64,000 nucleotides of DNA from Pontibacillus chungwhensis (GTDB lineage: Bacteria > Bacillota > Bacilli > Bacillales > BH030062): assembly GCF_030166655.1 (NCBI RefSeq), contig NZ_CP126446.1, positions 2,294,001 through 2,358,000 of the forward strand, read 5' to 3'. This document shows, piece after piece, positions 1 to 8,450 of the stretch. The position numbers were made by a program, and so were the translations under genes. A model generated the notes under the pieces. It made no database searches and was not told the DNA's origin. It saw only the letters and a list, made by a program, of their open reading frames with translations. Position 1 is the first letter of the stretch; each line of letters starts with the position of its first letter.

Positions 1-277
1 ATTCACTCGCACGGACTTTCTCATTAAGCTTTAGCTTCCCTTCATCAAGAGCTTCCATTACAAGGATCATTGTCATAATCTTCGTCATACTAGCTGGTGG
101 AAGTGACTCCTCAGAGTTCTTCTCATAAAGGATCTCGCCTGTATCTCGCTCCAACAGAATAGCGGACTTCGCACTTTCTACTAACTCAGGACCTGACTCT
201 TCTTTCGCATAAGAGGCAGGTGCAAACATTGTCATTATCATTGTCATCAACATGAACCAGACACCTATTTTTTTCAT
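1..277 (-). CDS. dacF: D-alanyl-D-alanine carboxypeptidase DacF (N-terminal part, cut by window edge)
   Basis: Reading leftward from ATG at 277, the frame is open to base 1, so only about 92 N-terminal residues are visible. Residues 1-24 form a signal peptide (MKKIGVWF, hydrophobic core, then ASYA before KEES). Residues 63-66 are SMTK, the SxxK active-site serine and lysine of penicillin-binding DD-carboxypeptidases. The enzyme trims the terminal D-Ala of peptidoglycan stem peptides outside the membrane. In B. subtilis dacF lies before spoIIA and is forespore-expressed; here it follows pdp, as in that genome. The ribosome site GGAGGGACC sits 4 nt before the ATG. DacF rather than DacA is chosen from gene order. 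Confidence 0.9.
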   Translation of the reverse strand, partial: MKKIGVWFMLMTMIMTMFAPASYAKEESGPELVESAKSAILLERDTGEILYEKNSEESLPPASMTKIMTMILVMEALDEGKLKLNEKVRASE

Positions 278-304
278 AGAGGTCCCTCCAATCTTTATGT
301 TAGC

Positions 305-334
305 TATTTTTTCCAAGGCAAGAAAATATATAAC
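305..334 (-). promoter_or_regulatory. candidate sigma-F promoter of dacF
   Basis: On the minus strand GGAAAAAATA (314-305) matches the sigma-F -10 pattern GGNNANANTW at every fixed position. An AT-rich GTTATA element (334-329) lies 14-15 nt upstream and is a weak match to the -35. It is 28 nt before the dacF start. B. subtilis dacF is sigma-F dependent, which supports the reading, but the weak -35 leaves it tentative. Confidence 0.35.
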
Positions 335-420
335 AAGAAAACCAAAAAAATAAAGCTTTACCCCAGTAAAGAACTAAATGGTGTCAGACACCCTTCTTCT
401 CTTTACTAGAGCAAAGCACA

Positions 421-466
421 AAAAAGCCCACTGCGGAGGGATGACTCCCTCAGCAGTGGGCTTTTC
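421..466 (-). terminator. rho-independent terminator after pdp
   Basis: A 13-bp perfect stem (AAAAGCCCACTGC at 423-435 with 454-466), extended by a GGAGGG/CCCTC inner pairing, is followed on the minus strand by a T run at 426-421. It begins 9 nt after the pdp stop and separates the nucleoside operon from dacF. Confidence 0.85.
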
Positions 467-474
467 ATAATTTT

Positions 475-1782
475 TTACTTCTCTGTTACCATATCGTGGA
501 CAAGAGTGGGAGCGTCAACTTTATTTGATGAGATGGTGATGTTCTCATATAGTTTTTGCTTCACATCTTCAATATCCTCTTGATTAGCATGGATCGTAAG
601 AAGGGATTCACCTGCTTCTACATAGTCTCCGACCTTTTTATTTAAGTAAAGGCCTACCGCAAGATCAATGACAGATTCTTTCGTGGCACGGCCAGCTCCA
701 AGCATCATAGCCGCGGTCCCTAGCTCATCGGCAACAATTTCTTCTACATATCCAGATTCCTTCGCTTCAAGCTCTACTTTATAAGTAGCCTCTTCCATTA
801 CGCTAGGATCTTCTACGACACGAGAATCGCCACCTTGAGATTGAAGGAAAGTAGCAAATTTCTCAAGGGCTTTGCCGTTATTCATATTCTCTTGAAGTTT
901 CTCACGTGCTTCATCTAGAGAATCCGCTTTACCTGCTAATACCACCATTTGGCTACCAAGGGTTAAACAAAGTTCAGTCAGATCTTCCGGACCATGGCCT
1001 TTAAGAGTATCAATAGCTTCTTGAACTTCTAAAGCATTTCCGATTGCACGACCGAGAGGCTGGCTCATATCAGAAATAACTGCCATTGTGTTTCGACCTA
1101 CACGATTTCCGATTGCCACCATCGCTTCAGCTAAGGCTTTTGAGTCTTCAAACGTCTTCATGAAAGCACCGGCGCCCGTTTTAACATCTAATACGATCGC
1201 GTCTGCACCAGCAGCGATCTTCTTACTCATAATGGAACTTGCGATAAGAGGGATCGAGTTAACGGTTGCTGTTACATCGCGAAGACCATAAAGCTTCTTA
1301 TCAGCTGGTGTTAAATTACCTGTTTGTCCGATAACAGATACTTTATTTTTGTTGACAAGTTCAATGAACTCGCTCTTATCAATTTCCACATGAAAACCTG
1401 GCACAGCTTCTAGTTTGTCAATTGTACCGCCGGTATGTCCAAGTCCTCGTCCACTCATCTTAGCTACAGGTACATCTAATGAGGCAACAAGTGGTCCTAG
1501 AATGAGTGTCGTTGTATCACCCACACCACCTGTAGAGTGCTTATCTACTTTAATGCCTTCAATAGCAGATAGATCAATGGTATCTCCACTCTTCACCATT
1601 TCCATCGTTAGGTTGGCACGTTCCTCATCATTCATATCTTGGAAGAAGATAGCCATGCATAAAGCACTTGCCTGGTAGTCCGGAATGTCACCATTGGTAT
1701 ATCCTTCAATAAAAAATGTGATTTCTTCTGGTGTTAACGCTTTTCCATCTCGTTTTTTAGTAATAATATCATACATTCTCAT
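475..1782 (-). CDS. pdp: pyrimidine-nucleoside phosphorylase
   Basis: This 435-residue protein is the usual length for the thymidine/pyrimidine nucleoside phosphorylase family. It converts uridine or thymidine plus phosphate to the free base and (deoxy)ribose-1-phosphate in the cytoplasm. Visible signatures are [12 protein letters not shown] (phosphate/substrate loop, about residues 79-90), the glycine-rich [12 protein letters not shown] segment (about 109-120) and a C-terminal biotinyl-like domain. The start MRMYDII follows AGGGGGAA. It is last of the pupG-pdp pair downstream of deoB; together they feed pentose-1-phosphates to the phosphopentomutase. Confidence 0.95.
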   Translation of the reverse strand: MRMYDIITKKRDGKALTPEEITFFIEGYTNGDIPDYQASALCMAIFFQDMNDEERANLTMEMVKSGDTIDLSAIEGIKVDKHSTGGVGDTTTLILGPLVASLDVPVAKMSGRGLGHTGGTIDKLEAVPGFHVEIDKSEFIELVNKNKVSVIGQTGNLTPADKKLYGLRDVTATVNSIPLIASSIMSKKIAAGADAIVLDVKTGAGAFMKTFEDSKALAEAMVAIGNRVGRNTMAVISDMSQPLGRAIGNALEVQEAIDTLKGHGPEDLTELCLTLGSQMVVLAGKADSLDEAREKLQENMNNGKALEKFATFLQSQGGDSRVVEDPSVMEEATYKVELEAKESGYVEEIVADELGTAAMMLGAGRATKESVIDLAVGLYLNKKVGDYVEAGESLLTIHANQEDIEDVKQKLYENITISSNKVDAPTLVHDMVTEK

Positions 1783-1812
1783 GTTTCAATTCCCCCTGTA
1801 TTCATGACACTT

Positions 1813-2628
1813 TTAAAGTGATTTTGTAATTTCTTTTACGAAGTTTAAAAAGTCTTCTCTTACTTGTTGTGTAGTTTCAATAACTTCATCGTGTGTTAGA
1901 GGTTGATCTAAAATGCCCGCTGCCATATTAGAAATACAAGAGATTCCGAGTACATTCATTCCGGCATGATTCGCTACAATGACTTCTGGTACAGTGGACA
2001 TGCCAACAGCATCTCCACCCATAGTACGTAGCATACGAACCTCTGCGCCGGTTTCATAGGATGGACCTGTGTTCCCCACATAGACGCCCTCTTGTACCTT
2101 AAGCCCAAGACGATCAGCACAAGCTTTAGCATGATTCGTAAGCTCTACATCATAGGCTTTCGACATATCAGGGAAACGAGCGCCAAGTTCGTCATCATTC
2201 TTACCAATCAGAGGGTTATCTCCCATATTGTTAATGTGGTCAGTAATAATCATAAGGTCCCCTGGCTTAAAGCTTTCATTAATACCACCAGCAGCATTTG
2301 TTACAAATAAAGACTTAACTCCAAGTTCTTTCATAACGCGAACTGGGAAAGTGACTTGCTTCATATTATAGCCTTCATAGTAATGGAAACGCCCCTGCAT
2401 AGCGATCACTTGTTTACCTTCTAGTTGACCAATCACTAGTTGTCCCTTGTGACCTGCGACAGTCGATTGGGGGAAATGAGGAATCTCACTATAAGGAATT
2501 GTAACGGCATTTTCAATTTCATCTGCTAATACTCCTAGCCCTGAACCTAGGATCATGCCTAAAGTTGGTTGGTTTGATAATTGTTCGTTAATAAATTGTG
2601 CTGCTTCTTTTGTTTGTGCTGCGTTCAT
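1813..2628 (-). CDS. pupG: purine-nucleoside phosphorylase (PNP, trimeric type)
   Basis: A 271-residue protein of the trimeric PNP / MTAP family, which phosphorolyses guanosine and inosine to base plus ribose-1-phosphate. It shows the phosphate-binding GSGLG loop near the N terminus (about residues 28-32), the VAGHKGQ and QGRFHYYEG motifs, and GNTGPSYET near residue 188. The ATG at 2628 is preceded by GGGGAGGAC. It lies 15 nt after deoB and about 30 nt before pdp, an operon for nucleoside salvage conserved in Bacillus. Inosine/guanosine specificity follows from family membership and was not tested. Confidence 0.94.
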   Translation of the reverse strand: MNAAQTKEAAQFINEQLSNQPTLGMILGSGLGVLADEIENAVTIPYSEIPHFPQSTVAGHKGQLVIGQLEGKQVIAMQGRFHYYEGYNMKQVTFPVRVMKELGVKSLFVTNAAGGINESFKPGDLMIITDHINNMGDNPLIGKNDDELGARFPDMSKAYDVELTNHAKACADRLGLKVQEGVYVGNTGPSYETGAEVRMLRTMGGDAVGMSTVPEVIVANHAGMNVLGISCISNMAAGILDQPLTHDEVIETTQQVREDFLNFVKEITKSL

Positions 2629-2643
2629 GCTTATGTCCTCCCC

Positions 2644-3819
2644 TTACTTTAAGTCTTTCAAAAAACTCTTGCCATATTCAGGCATTTTAATATTAAAGTT
2701 CTCTGCAACTGTTGCACCAATATCAGAGAATGTTTCACGAAGTGGTAGCTCTTTTCCTTCATTAAATTGTTTATTGTAAACAAGTAGCGGAACAAGTTCA
2801 CGTGTGTGATCTGTGCCATGGTGAATGGGATCATTTCCGTGGTCTGCTGTAATCATTAATAAATCATCTTCGTTCAGTTTATCTAATACTTCCGGCAGAC
2901 GTTGGTCAAAAGCTTCTAATGCTTCACCATAACCTTGAGGGTCGCGGCGGTGTCCATATTTTGCGTCGAAATCCACAAGATTTAAGAAATTAAGACCTGT
3001 AAAGTCTTTATCCATAGATTGAACGAGTTTGTCCATACCATCCATGTTATCTTTAGTACGAATCTCTTCGGTTACCCCTTCTCCATCATAGATGTCTGAG
3101 ATCTTACCAAGGGCAATGACATCATAGTTCTCATCTTTCAACTCATTCATGACTGTGCGACCAAATGGTTTTAATGCGTAATCATGGCGGTTAGATGTTC
3201 TTTCAAAGTTTCCTTCTTTACCTACAAACGGACGAGCAATGACACGTCCAATCATATACTTTTCGTCTTTCGTTAATTCACGAACCATTTCACAGATTTC
3301 GTACAACTCATCAACTGGTACAACTTCTTCGTGAGCTGCAATCTGAATAACAGAATCAGCAGATGTATAAACAATTAAGGCTCCCGTTTCCAAATGTTCA
3401 GGACCAAGTTCGTCTAAAATAGCAGTTCCAGAAGCCGGTTTATTACCAATGACCTTACGTCCGCTTCTTTCTTCAATCTCATTAATCAATTCTTTCGGAA
3501 ATTCTTCAAATGTACGGAATGGTGTATCAATGTAAAGGCCCATGATTTCCCAATGACCCGTCATCGTATCTTTCCCATTAGATGCTTCCTGCATCTTCGT
3601 GTAATGAGCCATTGGTTTTTCAGCCGGTTCAATACCTTGAAGTGGTCGAATATTACTAAGACCAAGCCCCCCCATATTCGGCATGCTCAGGCCTTTCATA
3701 TGCTCAGCGATATGGCCTAAAGTATCTGCACCTTTGTCATTAAATTGTTCTGCATCAGGTGCTTCTCCAATCCCAACTGAGTCTAATACAATTAAAAATA
3801 CACGTTTATATTGTTCCAT
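2644..3819 (-). CDS. deoB: phosphopentomutase
   Basis: The protein has 391 residues, typical for DeoB of the alkaline phosphatase superfamily. It interconverts (deoxy)ribose-1-phosphate and -5-phosphate using two Mn ions. The N-terminal metal site [12 protein letters not shown] (from residue 12) and the C-terminal TADHGNDP motif (from about 329) carry the expected aspartates and histidines. The ribosome site GGAGGGATCGAAGTT precedes the ATG. It is first of the deoB-pupG-pdp set. In B. subtilis this gene is called drm. The 100-nt gap upstream holds a small palindrome at 3889-3905 but no recognised operator. Confidence 0.95.
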   Translation of the reverse strand: MEQYKRVFLIVLDSVGIGEAPDAEQFNDKGADTLGHIAEHMKGLSMPNMGGLGLSNIRPLQGIEPAEKPMAHYTKMQEASNGKDTMTGHWEIMGLYIDTPFRTFEEFPKELINEIEERSGRKVIGNKPASGTAILDELGPEHLETGALIVYTSADSVIQIAAHEEVVPVDELYEICEMVRELTKDEKYMIGRVIARPFVGKEGNFERTSNRHDYALKPFGRTVMNELKDENYDVIALGKISDIYDGEGVTEEIRTKDNMDGMDKLVQSMDKDFTGLNFLNLVDFDAKYGHRRDPQGYGEALEAFDQRLPEVLDKLNEDDLLMITADHGNDPIHHGTDHTRELVPLLVYNKQFNEGKELPLRETFSDIGATVAENFNIKMPEYGKSFLKDLK

Positions 3820-3888
3820 AACTTCGATCCCTCCTATAATGTTTACATTCCCTTATTGCACGGATCTATGCAGTACAATAGGGGTGGT

Positions 3889-3905
3889 ATGATGTCAGAC
3901 ATCAT
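3889..3905. repeat. short palindrome with TGTCAGACA core
   Basis: ATGATGTCAGACATCAT is an exact inverted repeat around CAG, followed on the plus strand by seven T residues. It lies between xerD and deoB, where no plus-strand gene exists, so a terminator role is not obvious. The same core recurs in GGTGTCAGACACC at 380-392 in the pdp-dacF gap. They may be copies of a small dispersed palindrome; function is unknown. Confidence 0.4.
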
Positions 3906-3919
3906 TTTTTTGGAAAAAA

Positions 3920-4807
3920 TTACGCTCTTGGGTGATAAGAGCGATAAATGTCTGTTAACCTTGCTTTTGAAACATGTGTGTATATCTGTGTGGTAGAGAT
4001 GTCAGCATGTCCAAGCATTTCTTGTACAGCCCTGAGGTCAGCCCCATTTTCTAATAGGTGTGTCGCGAATGAATGACGCAATGTGTGAGGTGTAATCTCT
4101 TTTTCGACTCCCACTTCCTTCGCAACCGCTTTCAATATCTTCCAAAACCCTTGTCTTGATAATGGTCGCCCATGGTGGTTGACGAACAATTCATCTGTTT
4201 GGTTTTGCTTTACTAGCTCAGACCTTGAACTAGATAGATAGATTTCAATTGACTTTTTAGCCATGTTTCCTAGAGGGATAATGCGCTCTTTTGAACCTTT
4301 ACCAAGACAGCGCACAAACCCCATAGTCAAATGAAGGTCGCTTACTTTTAAGGACACAAGTTCTGTAACTCGTAGACCTGTAGCATAGAGCATCTCTAAC
4401 ATAGCTTTATTTCGAATTGACAGGGCATCATCTGCTCTCATTGACAATAAGGCTTCTACATCTTTCATAGATAAGGTCTTAGGAAGCTTTCTTTCTTTCT
4501 TAGGCGTTTCGATATGTAAGCTCGGATCCGCTTGAGTGATTTGTTCTCGGATAAGAAATTGATGGAAAGCCCTAATCGATGAAAGTGTGCGAGCAATGGT
4601 AGATTGAGAACGATTTAAATCATTTAGATGATGTAAGTATTGCATAATGTGCGTACGAGCAATCTTACGAACATCCGAAAGAGCTGTTTTATTTTTTAAA
4701 AAAGTAACATATTGAGTAAGGTCTCTTTCGTAAGACATAAGGGTGTTACGAGACAGTCCTCGCTCAATTTGTAGATAATGAAGAAAATCTTTCTTTTCGT
4801 TTTCCAT
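3920..4807 (-). CDS. xerD: site-specific tyrosine recombinase XerD
   Basis: This 295-residue tyrosine recombinase has an N-terminal SAM-like core-binding domain (residues 1-90) and a C-terminal catalytic domain. All catalytic residues are present: R146, K170, H241, R244, H267 and nucleophile Y276. XerD acts with a partner (CodV/XerC) at the dif site to resolve chromosome dimers. Position beside fur and yqzK matches ripX/xerD in B. subtilis, which favours XerD over XerC. The ATG at 4807 follows GGAGAG embedded in the end of yqzK, 6 nt away, so the two are probably translated from one message. Confidence 0.93.
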   Translation of the reverse strand: MENEKKDFLHYLQIERGLSRNTLMSYERDLTQYVTFLKNKTALSDVRKIARTHIMQYLHHLNDLNRSQSTIARTLSSIRAFHQFLIREQITQADPSLHIETPKKERKLPKTLSMKDVEALLSMRADDALSIRNKAMLEMLYATGLRVTELVSLKVSDLHLTMGFVRCLGKGSKERIIPLGNMAKKSIEIYLSSSRSELVKQNQTDELFVNHHGRPLSRQGFWKILKAVAKEVGVEKEITPHTLRHSFATHLLENGADLRAVQEMLGHADISTTQIYTHVSKARLTDIYRSYHPRA

Positions 4808-4813
4808 GACCCA

Positions 4814-5029
4814 TTACTCTCCTAACCGGAAAAAGATCGATAATCGGTCTATAATTTGTTCTTCTTCCCATTGAAATACTTTAACAGCTTTCCCCTCCGG
4901 TTCATCGTACCGATGAATTTGTTCGTATTCCTCATTCATCATCCGTAAACCAAAATAAAATAACAAGGTACAGGCTGTAAAAATCACAAAGATTTTTATT
5001 GTATCCTTAATTAACTGTACTAAATGCAT
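4814..5029 (-). CDS. yqzK: YqzK-like small membrane protein (DUF4227)
   Basis: A 71-residue protein with one membrane helix at about residues 11-29 and an acidic, aromatic C-terminal tail (KVFQWEEEQIIDRL). It resembles the DUF4227/YqzK family encoded between fur and xerD in bacilli; function is unknown. The frame is open further upstream, but the ATG at 5029 was chosen because AAAGGAG lies 8 nt before it and the upstream residues are not family-like. Confidence 0.8.
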   Translation of the reverse strand: MHLVQLIKDTIKIFVIFTACTLLFYFGLRMMNEEYEQIHRYDEPEGKAVKVFQWEEEQIIDRLSIFFRLGE

Positions 5030-5202
5030 CCGCACATCTCCTTTAGTGCTTATGTCCTTTAGTACAAGATATGCCAGAATTTCTCTAAAATATACGAAAA
5101 AGTTTAAAAGAGAAACACATGATAAAAGTAACCGATTTCTTATCATTTGTAAATAGATATGAACGGATTATCATGGTTTTCTAAAAAAACGGAGCATGTT
5201 CA

Positions 5203-5229
5203 TTCTCAAGCATACATCAAGCTTGAGAA
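5203..5229. other. inverted repeat in the fur-yqzK gap
   Basis: TTCTCAAGC (5203-5211) pairs with GCTTGAGAA (5221-5229) around a 9-nt loop. It has no T run on either strand, so it is not a classical terminator. The rest of the 294-nt gap holds only the fur terminator and AT-rich sequence. Confidence 0.4.
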
Positions 5230-5282
5230 ACCCTCTTTTCTCTTATCCTTAACAAAACTTGGTAATCAAGAAATCTAACAAA

Positions 5283-5313
5283 ATAAAAACCTTTCTTCCG
5301 ACTGGAAAAAAGG
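5283..5313 (-). terminator. terminator after fur
   Basis: On the minus strand CCTTTTTTCC and GGAAGAAAGG form a 10-bp stem with one mismatch around AGTC, followed by TTTTTATTTTG. It starts 11 nt after the fur stop. Confidence 0.65.
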
Positions 5314-5323
5314 CATTTTCGCG

Positions 5324-5776
5324 TTATGATTTTACTGTAACGACCTGGCATTTTTTGCAGATGCCGTGAAATGTAAGCCTGTGATCTTTCACTTGGAAGC
5401 CCCAATCACTTTCCACCTGCTTTTCCACATCAATTAATAGATCTTCTTCAATTTCTTCAACAGCACCACATTCCACACAAACTAAGTGATGATGAAAATG
5501 TTCTGCTCCTTCTTTTCGTAAATCGTAGCGAGACACTCCATCTCCAAAGTTGATTTTATCGACGATCTTTAATTCAGATAGTAATTCTAATGTACGATAA
5601 ACGGTAGCAAGCCCTATTTCAGGTGCTTTTTCTTTTACGAGGAGGTAAACGTCTTCTGCACTCAAATGATCCTCTTCATGTTCGAGCAAAACGCGAACGG
5701 TTGCTTCTCGCTGTGGCGTTAGCTTGTAGCTCTGGGAATGGAGCTGTTTTTTAATTTTCTCTATGCGTTGTTCCAT
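5324..5776 (-). CDS. fur: ferric uptake regulator Fur
   Basis: The 150-residue product is the normal length of a Bacillus Fur repressor. It has an N-terminal winged helix (KLTPQREATVRVLL, then the ATVYRTLELL recognition region) and a dimerisation domain with metal ligands HFHHHLVCVECG and the C-terminal CKKC pair. Iron-loaded Fur represses uptake genes. The frame extends 20 codons upstream, but the ATG at 5776 is used because GGAGGGACC precedes it and the sequence MEQRIEKIKK aligns with known Fur starts. The strong promoter and two Per/Fur-type boxes lie directly upstream. Confidence 0.95.
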   Translation of the reverse strand: MEQRIEKIKKQLHSQSYKLTPQREATVRVLLEHEEDHLSAEDVYLLVKEKAPEIGLATVYRTLELLSELKIVDKINFGDGVSRYDLRKEGAEHFHHHLVCVECGAVEEIEEDLLIDVEKQVESDWGFQVKDHRLTFHGICKKCQVVTVKS

Positions 5777-5807
5777 GACTGGTCCCTCCCTCGTATATCC
5801 ATCTTTC

Positions 5808-5836
5808 ATTATAAGCAGATATAGAGAAAGTGTCAA
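5808..5836 (-). promoter_or_regulatory. consensus sigma-A promoter of fur
   Basis: On the minus strand TTGACA (5836-5831), a 17-nt spacer and TATAAT (5813-5808) give a perfect vegetative promoter 32 nt before the fur ATG. A promoter this strong implies that a repressor normally limits it. Confidence 0.85.
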
Positions 5837-5837
5837 A

Positions 5838-5875
5838 TTATATTCATTACAATCTATTATTTATAATGATTATCA
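5838..5875 (-). promoter_or_regulatory. tandem Per/Fur-box operators upstream of fur
   Basis: TTATAATGATTATCA (5861-5875, plus reading) differs by one base from the Per box TTATAATNATTATAA and by one base from the Fur box TGATAATNATTATCA. A second copy, TTGTAATGAATATAA on the minus strand (5852-5838), matches the Per box at 13 of 15 positions and abuts the -35. B. subtilis fur is PerR-controlled. Which regulator binds here cannot be told from sequence. Confidence 0.65.
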
Positions 5876-5885
5876 CCTAAAAATA

Positions 5886-6527
5886 TTATGATCCATAAAT
5901 AAACTCAACCACAGCTTTTAACGCCCCCGGAGATACGTACGATTCAATAATGGACGCCACACTTAATACAGCAAATAATATGACAAATAAAGCACTATAT
6001 TTCATGAAAGGGGGCAGTAGAGGTTGATGCCCTTTCTTAGCCATTAGTTTTTGAAGTAAAGTAAATGAAAAAATCATCGCTATGCTACCTGCCATGATGT
6101 AAACAGGTATAATTATGAGGTTCTGCGGAGCAATAGAGGCTGCTGCCATAAACAGACCTTTCCAACCCATTTGATTCACCAGAAACCCTACTGAGAAACC
6201 AACGACAATCCCTTTCATAAATAGCAAAATCCATATGATAGGCATTCCAATAACGGACATCCCTAAGATAAAGATTAAAAGTAAATATTTCATATGATAA
6301 AAGAAACTGCTCTTCAACAGACTCACAGCATCACTTACCGTTCCGCCCATCATTTGTTCAAAAAACTGATCTAGATAAAAGAATAAGTCCTGCTTCTGGA
6401 TCACATTCATACTATTAACAATGACAGCTCCAAAAACAATTCCTATTAAAAATAACAAGCTAGTAAAGACATAAATACTAGCATTTTCCCGAAGATGTTG
6501 AGAGGCAGCGTGTCCTTTAGCGTACAT
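5886..6527 (-). CDS. spoIIM: stage II sporulation protein M
   Basis: A 213-residue integral membrane protein with about five hydrophobic segments and no cytosolic domain of note. SpoIIM is part of the SpoIID-SpoIIM-SpoIIP peptidoglycan-degrading machine of the mother cell and is needed for engulfment of the forespore. Placement between fur and yqxK is the same as in B. subtilis. The ATG at 6527 follows GGAGGGTTCTC. A candidate sigma-E promoter is found 42 nt upstream. Length and topology are normal for the family. Confidence 0.92.
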   Translation of the reverse strand: MYAKGHAASQHLRENASIYVFTSLLFLIGIVFGAVIVNSMNVIQKQDLFFYLDQFFEQMMGGTVSDAVSLLKSSFFYHMKYLLLIFILGMSVIGMPIIWILLFMKGIVVGFSVGFLVNQMGWKGLFMAAASIAPQNLIIIPVYIMAGSIAMIFSFTLLQKLMAKKGHQPLLPPFMKYSALFVILFAVLSVASIIESYVSPGALKAVVEFIYGS

Positions 6528-6568
6528 GAGAACCCTCCGTTTCTAGCAATCTGTTCTATTTACTAGAT

Positions 6569-6597
6569 ATTCTATGAAGGGTTCTCTTAAAATAGAC
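6569..6597 (-). promoter_or_regulatory. candidate sigma-E promoter of spoIIM
   Basis: Minus-strand GTCTATT (6597-6591), a 14-nt spacer and CATAGAAT (6576-6569) match the sigma-E pattern KMATATT-N14-CATACAMT at 5/7 and 7/8 positions. B. subtilis spoIIM is transcribed by sigma-E, and the site lies at the right distance from the start codon. Confidence 0.6.
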
Positions 6598-6614
6598 CAC
6601 TCCGTTCGCTTCTT

Positions 6615-7769
6615 TTACTTCCTGACTTTTATACGACCATACATGCCTCCCCCGCCCGCATCAACACTCACGTCTCCAGAACGATTCTTTACGATCATCT
6701 CAGCTACTGACAATGGAACAACATCTTTCAATTGATTTATTGAGGTATGATGAATGATAGTCATTTCTGTACCAAATGCTTCTATTAGCTTACGTAATGT
6801 TTTAGGACCAATTTTCGGCAAATACTCGAGTGGTATTTGATGAATATACGGAGGCCTTTTCCTTCGTCCTTCATATTCGTCCGATAATTCATGTATGCGA
6901 TCAGCTACTCCCTTCACCATTACAGCTTCCTCACAAAGACATTGTTCCGGTGACTTTAAGCACATATGACAAACCGTTGTATAATACTTACCAAGCAGTG
7001 GGTTCATACCGTAGTTGCCAATGATTCTTCTACCATCTTGTTCATGAAGGGCGAAGACCAATTCTTGAAAACAACAATCTTCCATTAAAATTTCCTGGTA
7101 CTCGCGTGCAATCTTTGGTAATGAATGAGCATCTGAATTTGTAACAAATGAATAGGCTGCAAGTTCTGGAATCCCTTCAGCCATGTTCGTATCCGCACTA
7201 AGGCCAAGCTCAACTCCATCAATAAGCTTAGGATCAAACACCTCTTCAAGAGATGTTTTCACCCCTTTTCCATATAGGCTTTTGAAAGGAATAAAGATAT
7301 GGGCCGGAATAAAAATTCCTCCCTCATCCTTTACAAAGCGCTGTAATTCTTGTGCACTCCCATACATCCGCTGAGAACTTAATGTGATATTTGTTACACG
7401 TTCGCTCTGCCATACGGTAAAACGCTGCATAGCTTCGAGTGTTGGGAAATAGCACAACACGTGAAGAGGCCCCTGACAATACTCATCATACACCTCTACT
7501 TCGCAACCTAATATAAGAGTAAGAGGGCCATAACGAATCCCCCCTCCAGAAAGCTCCTCTGCTTTCCCTTCTTCAATCAACTGTAAGATTTCCGATTGTA
7601 CAGCAGGGACGTGGCTATCAATCACGCCAACCATGTCCAGCCCTTTTTGGTAAGCTGCGTGGTCGACAATATTTGTGAGAGTAAGCTCGTCAGATGCCGT
7701 TATTTTGACAGGGTCTCCATGAATCGTTCTTCCGATGTGTATATGAAGATCTGCAAAATAGGCGTTCAT
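6615..7769 (-). CDS. yqxK: EndoQ-family PHP endonuclease (YqxK)
   Basis: A 384-residue protein of the PHP phosphoesterase superfamily. The N-terminal ADLHIHIGR motif (residues 6-14) supplies metal-binding histidines, with further ligands in VIDSH, GCEVEVYD, IPAHIF and TNSDAHSL. A Cys cluster CHMCLKSPEQCLC follows at about residue 268. The C terminus carries a helix-hairpin-helix-like segment (LPKIGPKTLRKLIEAFG) and a basic tail. This architecture matches endonuclease Q, which cuts 5' of deaminated bases such as hypoxanthine and uracil. The start codon overlaps the nudF stop by one base (TAATG), indicating coupling. Activity is inferred; B. subtilis YqxK was long annotated only as a hydrolase. 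Confidence 0.82.
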   Translation of the reverse strand: MNAYFADLHIHIGRTIHGDPVKITASDELTLTNIVDHAAYQKGLDMVGVIDSHVPAVQSEILQLIEEGKAEELSGGGIRYGPLTLILGCEVEVYDEYCQGPLHVLCYFPTLEAMQRFTVWQSERVTNITLSSQRMYGSAQELQRFVKDEGGIFIPAHIFIPFKSLYGKGVKTSLEEVFDPKLIDGVELGLSADTNMAEGIPELAAYSFVTNSDAHSLPKIAREYQEILMEDCCFQELVFALHEQDGRRIIGNYGMNPLLGKYYTTVCHMCLKSPEQCLCEEAVMVKGVADRIHELSDEYEGRRKRPPYIHQIPLEYLPKIGPKTLRKLIEAFGTEMTIIHHTSINQLKDVVPLSVAEMIVKNRSGDVSVDAGGGGMYGRIKVRK

Positions 7770-8317
7770 TACACCATCAATCCTTTTAATTTCACATAAA
7801 GAAGCGCATAAGCTGTTTTTGCATCCCAGATTCTTTGATCTCTTTCCATTTGTTCAGCTTCTTCTAATGAAACTTCTAGCAATTCAACAAATTCATCGTC
7901 ATCTCCGTCTAACTTAGATTCTGCCTTTTTAAGATCTGTCGCTAAATACACATGAACAATTTCATCTGCAAAGCCTGGAGAAGTAGAGAAAGAAGTGACG
8001 AACTCTAGTTTATCTGTTGTGTAACCTGTTTCCTCTTCCAACTCTCGTTTAGCTGTTTCCTCAGGACCTTCTCCTGGTTCAAGCTTTCCTGCTGGGATCT
8101 CAACGAGTGAGCGCTCTAGCGCCTTTCTGTATTGCTCCACCATGACCAATTTCCCTTCTTGTGTAACAGGAATTATAGCAACGGCACCTGGATGTTTAAT
8201 TAATTCCCTTTTTGATGTATTCCCATCAGGTAAAGAAACATCGTCGACTTGAAGAGAGATTACCTTTCCTTTATAAATAGAATCCGTATGTATCGTTTTT
8301 TCTTCGAATTTTTTCAT
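7769..8317 (-). CDS. nudF: ADP-ribose pyrophosphatase (Nudix hydrolase)
   Basis: The 182-residue protein has a complete Nudix box (GKLEPGEGPEETAKRELEEE followed by TGY), with the metal-binding REXXEE helix. The family hydrolyses ADP-ribose to AMP and ribose-5-phosphate. The start at 8317 (MKKFEEKT) is preferred over an upstream TTG/ATG because GGAGG lies 7-8 nt before it. It is translationally coupled to the EndoQ gene downstream, linking nucleotide clean-up with DNA damage repair. In B. subtilis the homologue is yqkG/nudF. Confidence 0.92.
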   Translation of the reverse strand: MKKFEEKTIHTDSIYKGKVISLQVDDVSLPDGNTSKRELIKHPGAVAIIPVTQEGKLVMVEQYRKALERSLVEIPAGKLEPGEGPEETAKRELEEETGYTTDKLEFVTSFSTSPGFADEIVHVYLATDLKKAESKLDGDDDEFVELLEVSLEEAEQMERDQRIWDAKTAYALLYVKLKGLMV

Positions 8318-8389
8318 ATCGATTTCCTCCAATAGTATATAATTCACATTCTCTTTTAACTTACCCTATTTTAGGGAAAAGTGTAACAG

Positions 8390-8418
8390 TTGAGTCTTTC
8401 ATAAGACCATTTTACAAT
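8390..8418 (+). promoter_or_regulatory. sigma-A promoter of yqkF
   Basis: TTGAGT (8390-8395), a 17-nt spacer and TACAAT (8413-8418), 32 nt before the TTG start of the aldo/keto reductase. Confidence 0.6.
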
Positions 8419-8450
8419 GAAAGTACCCTAGCCAGAAAGGATGATAGATT

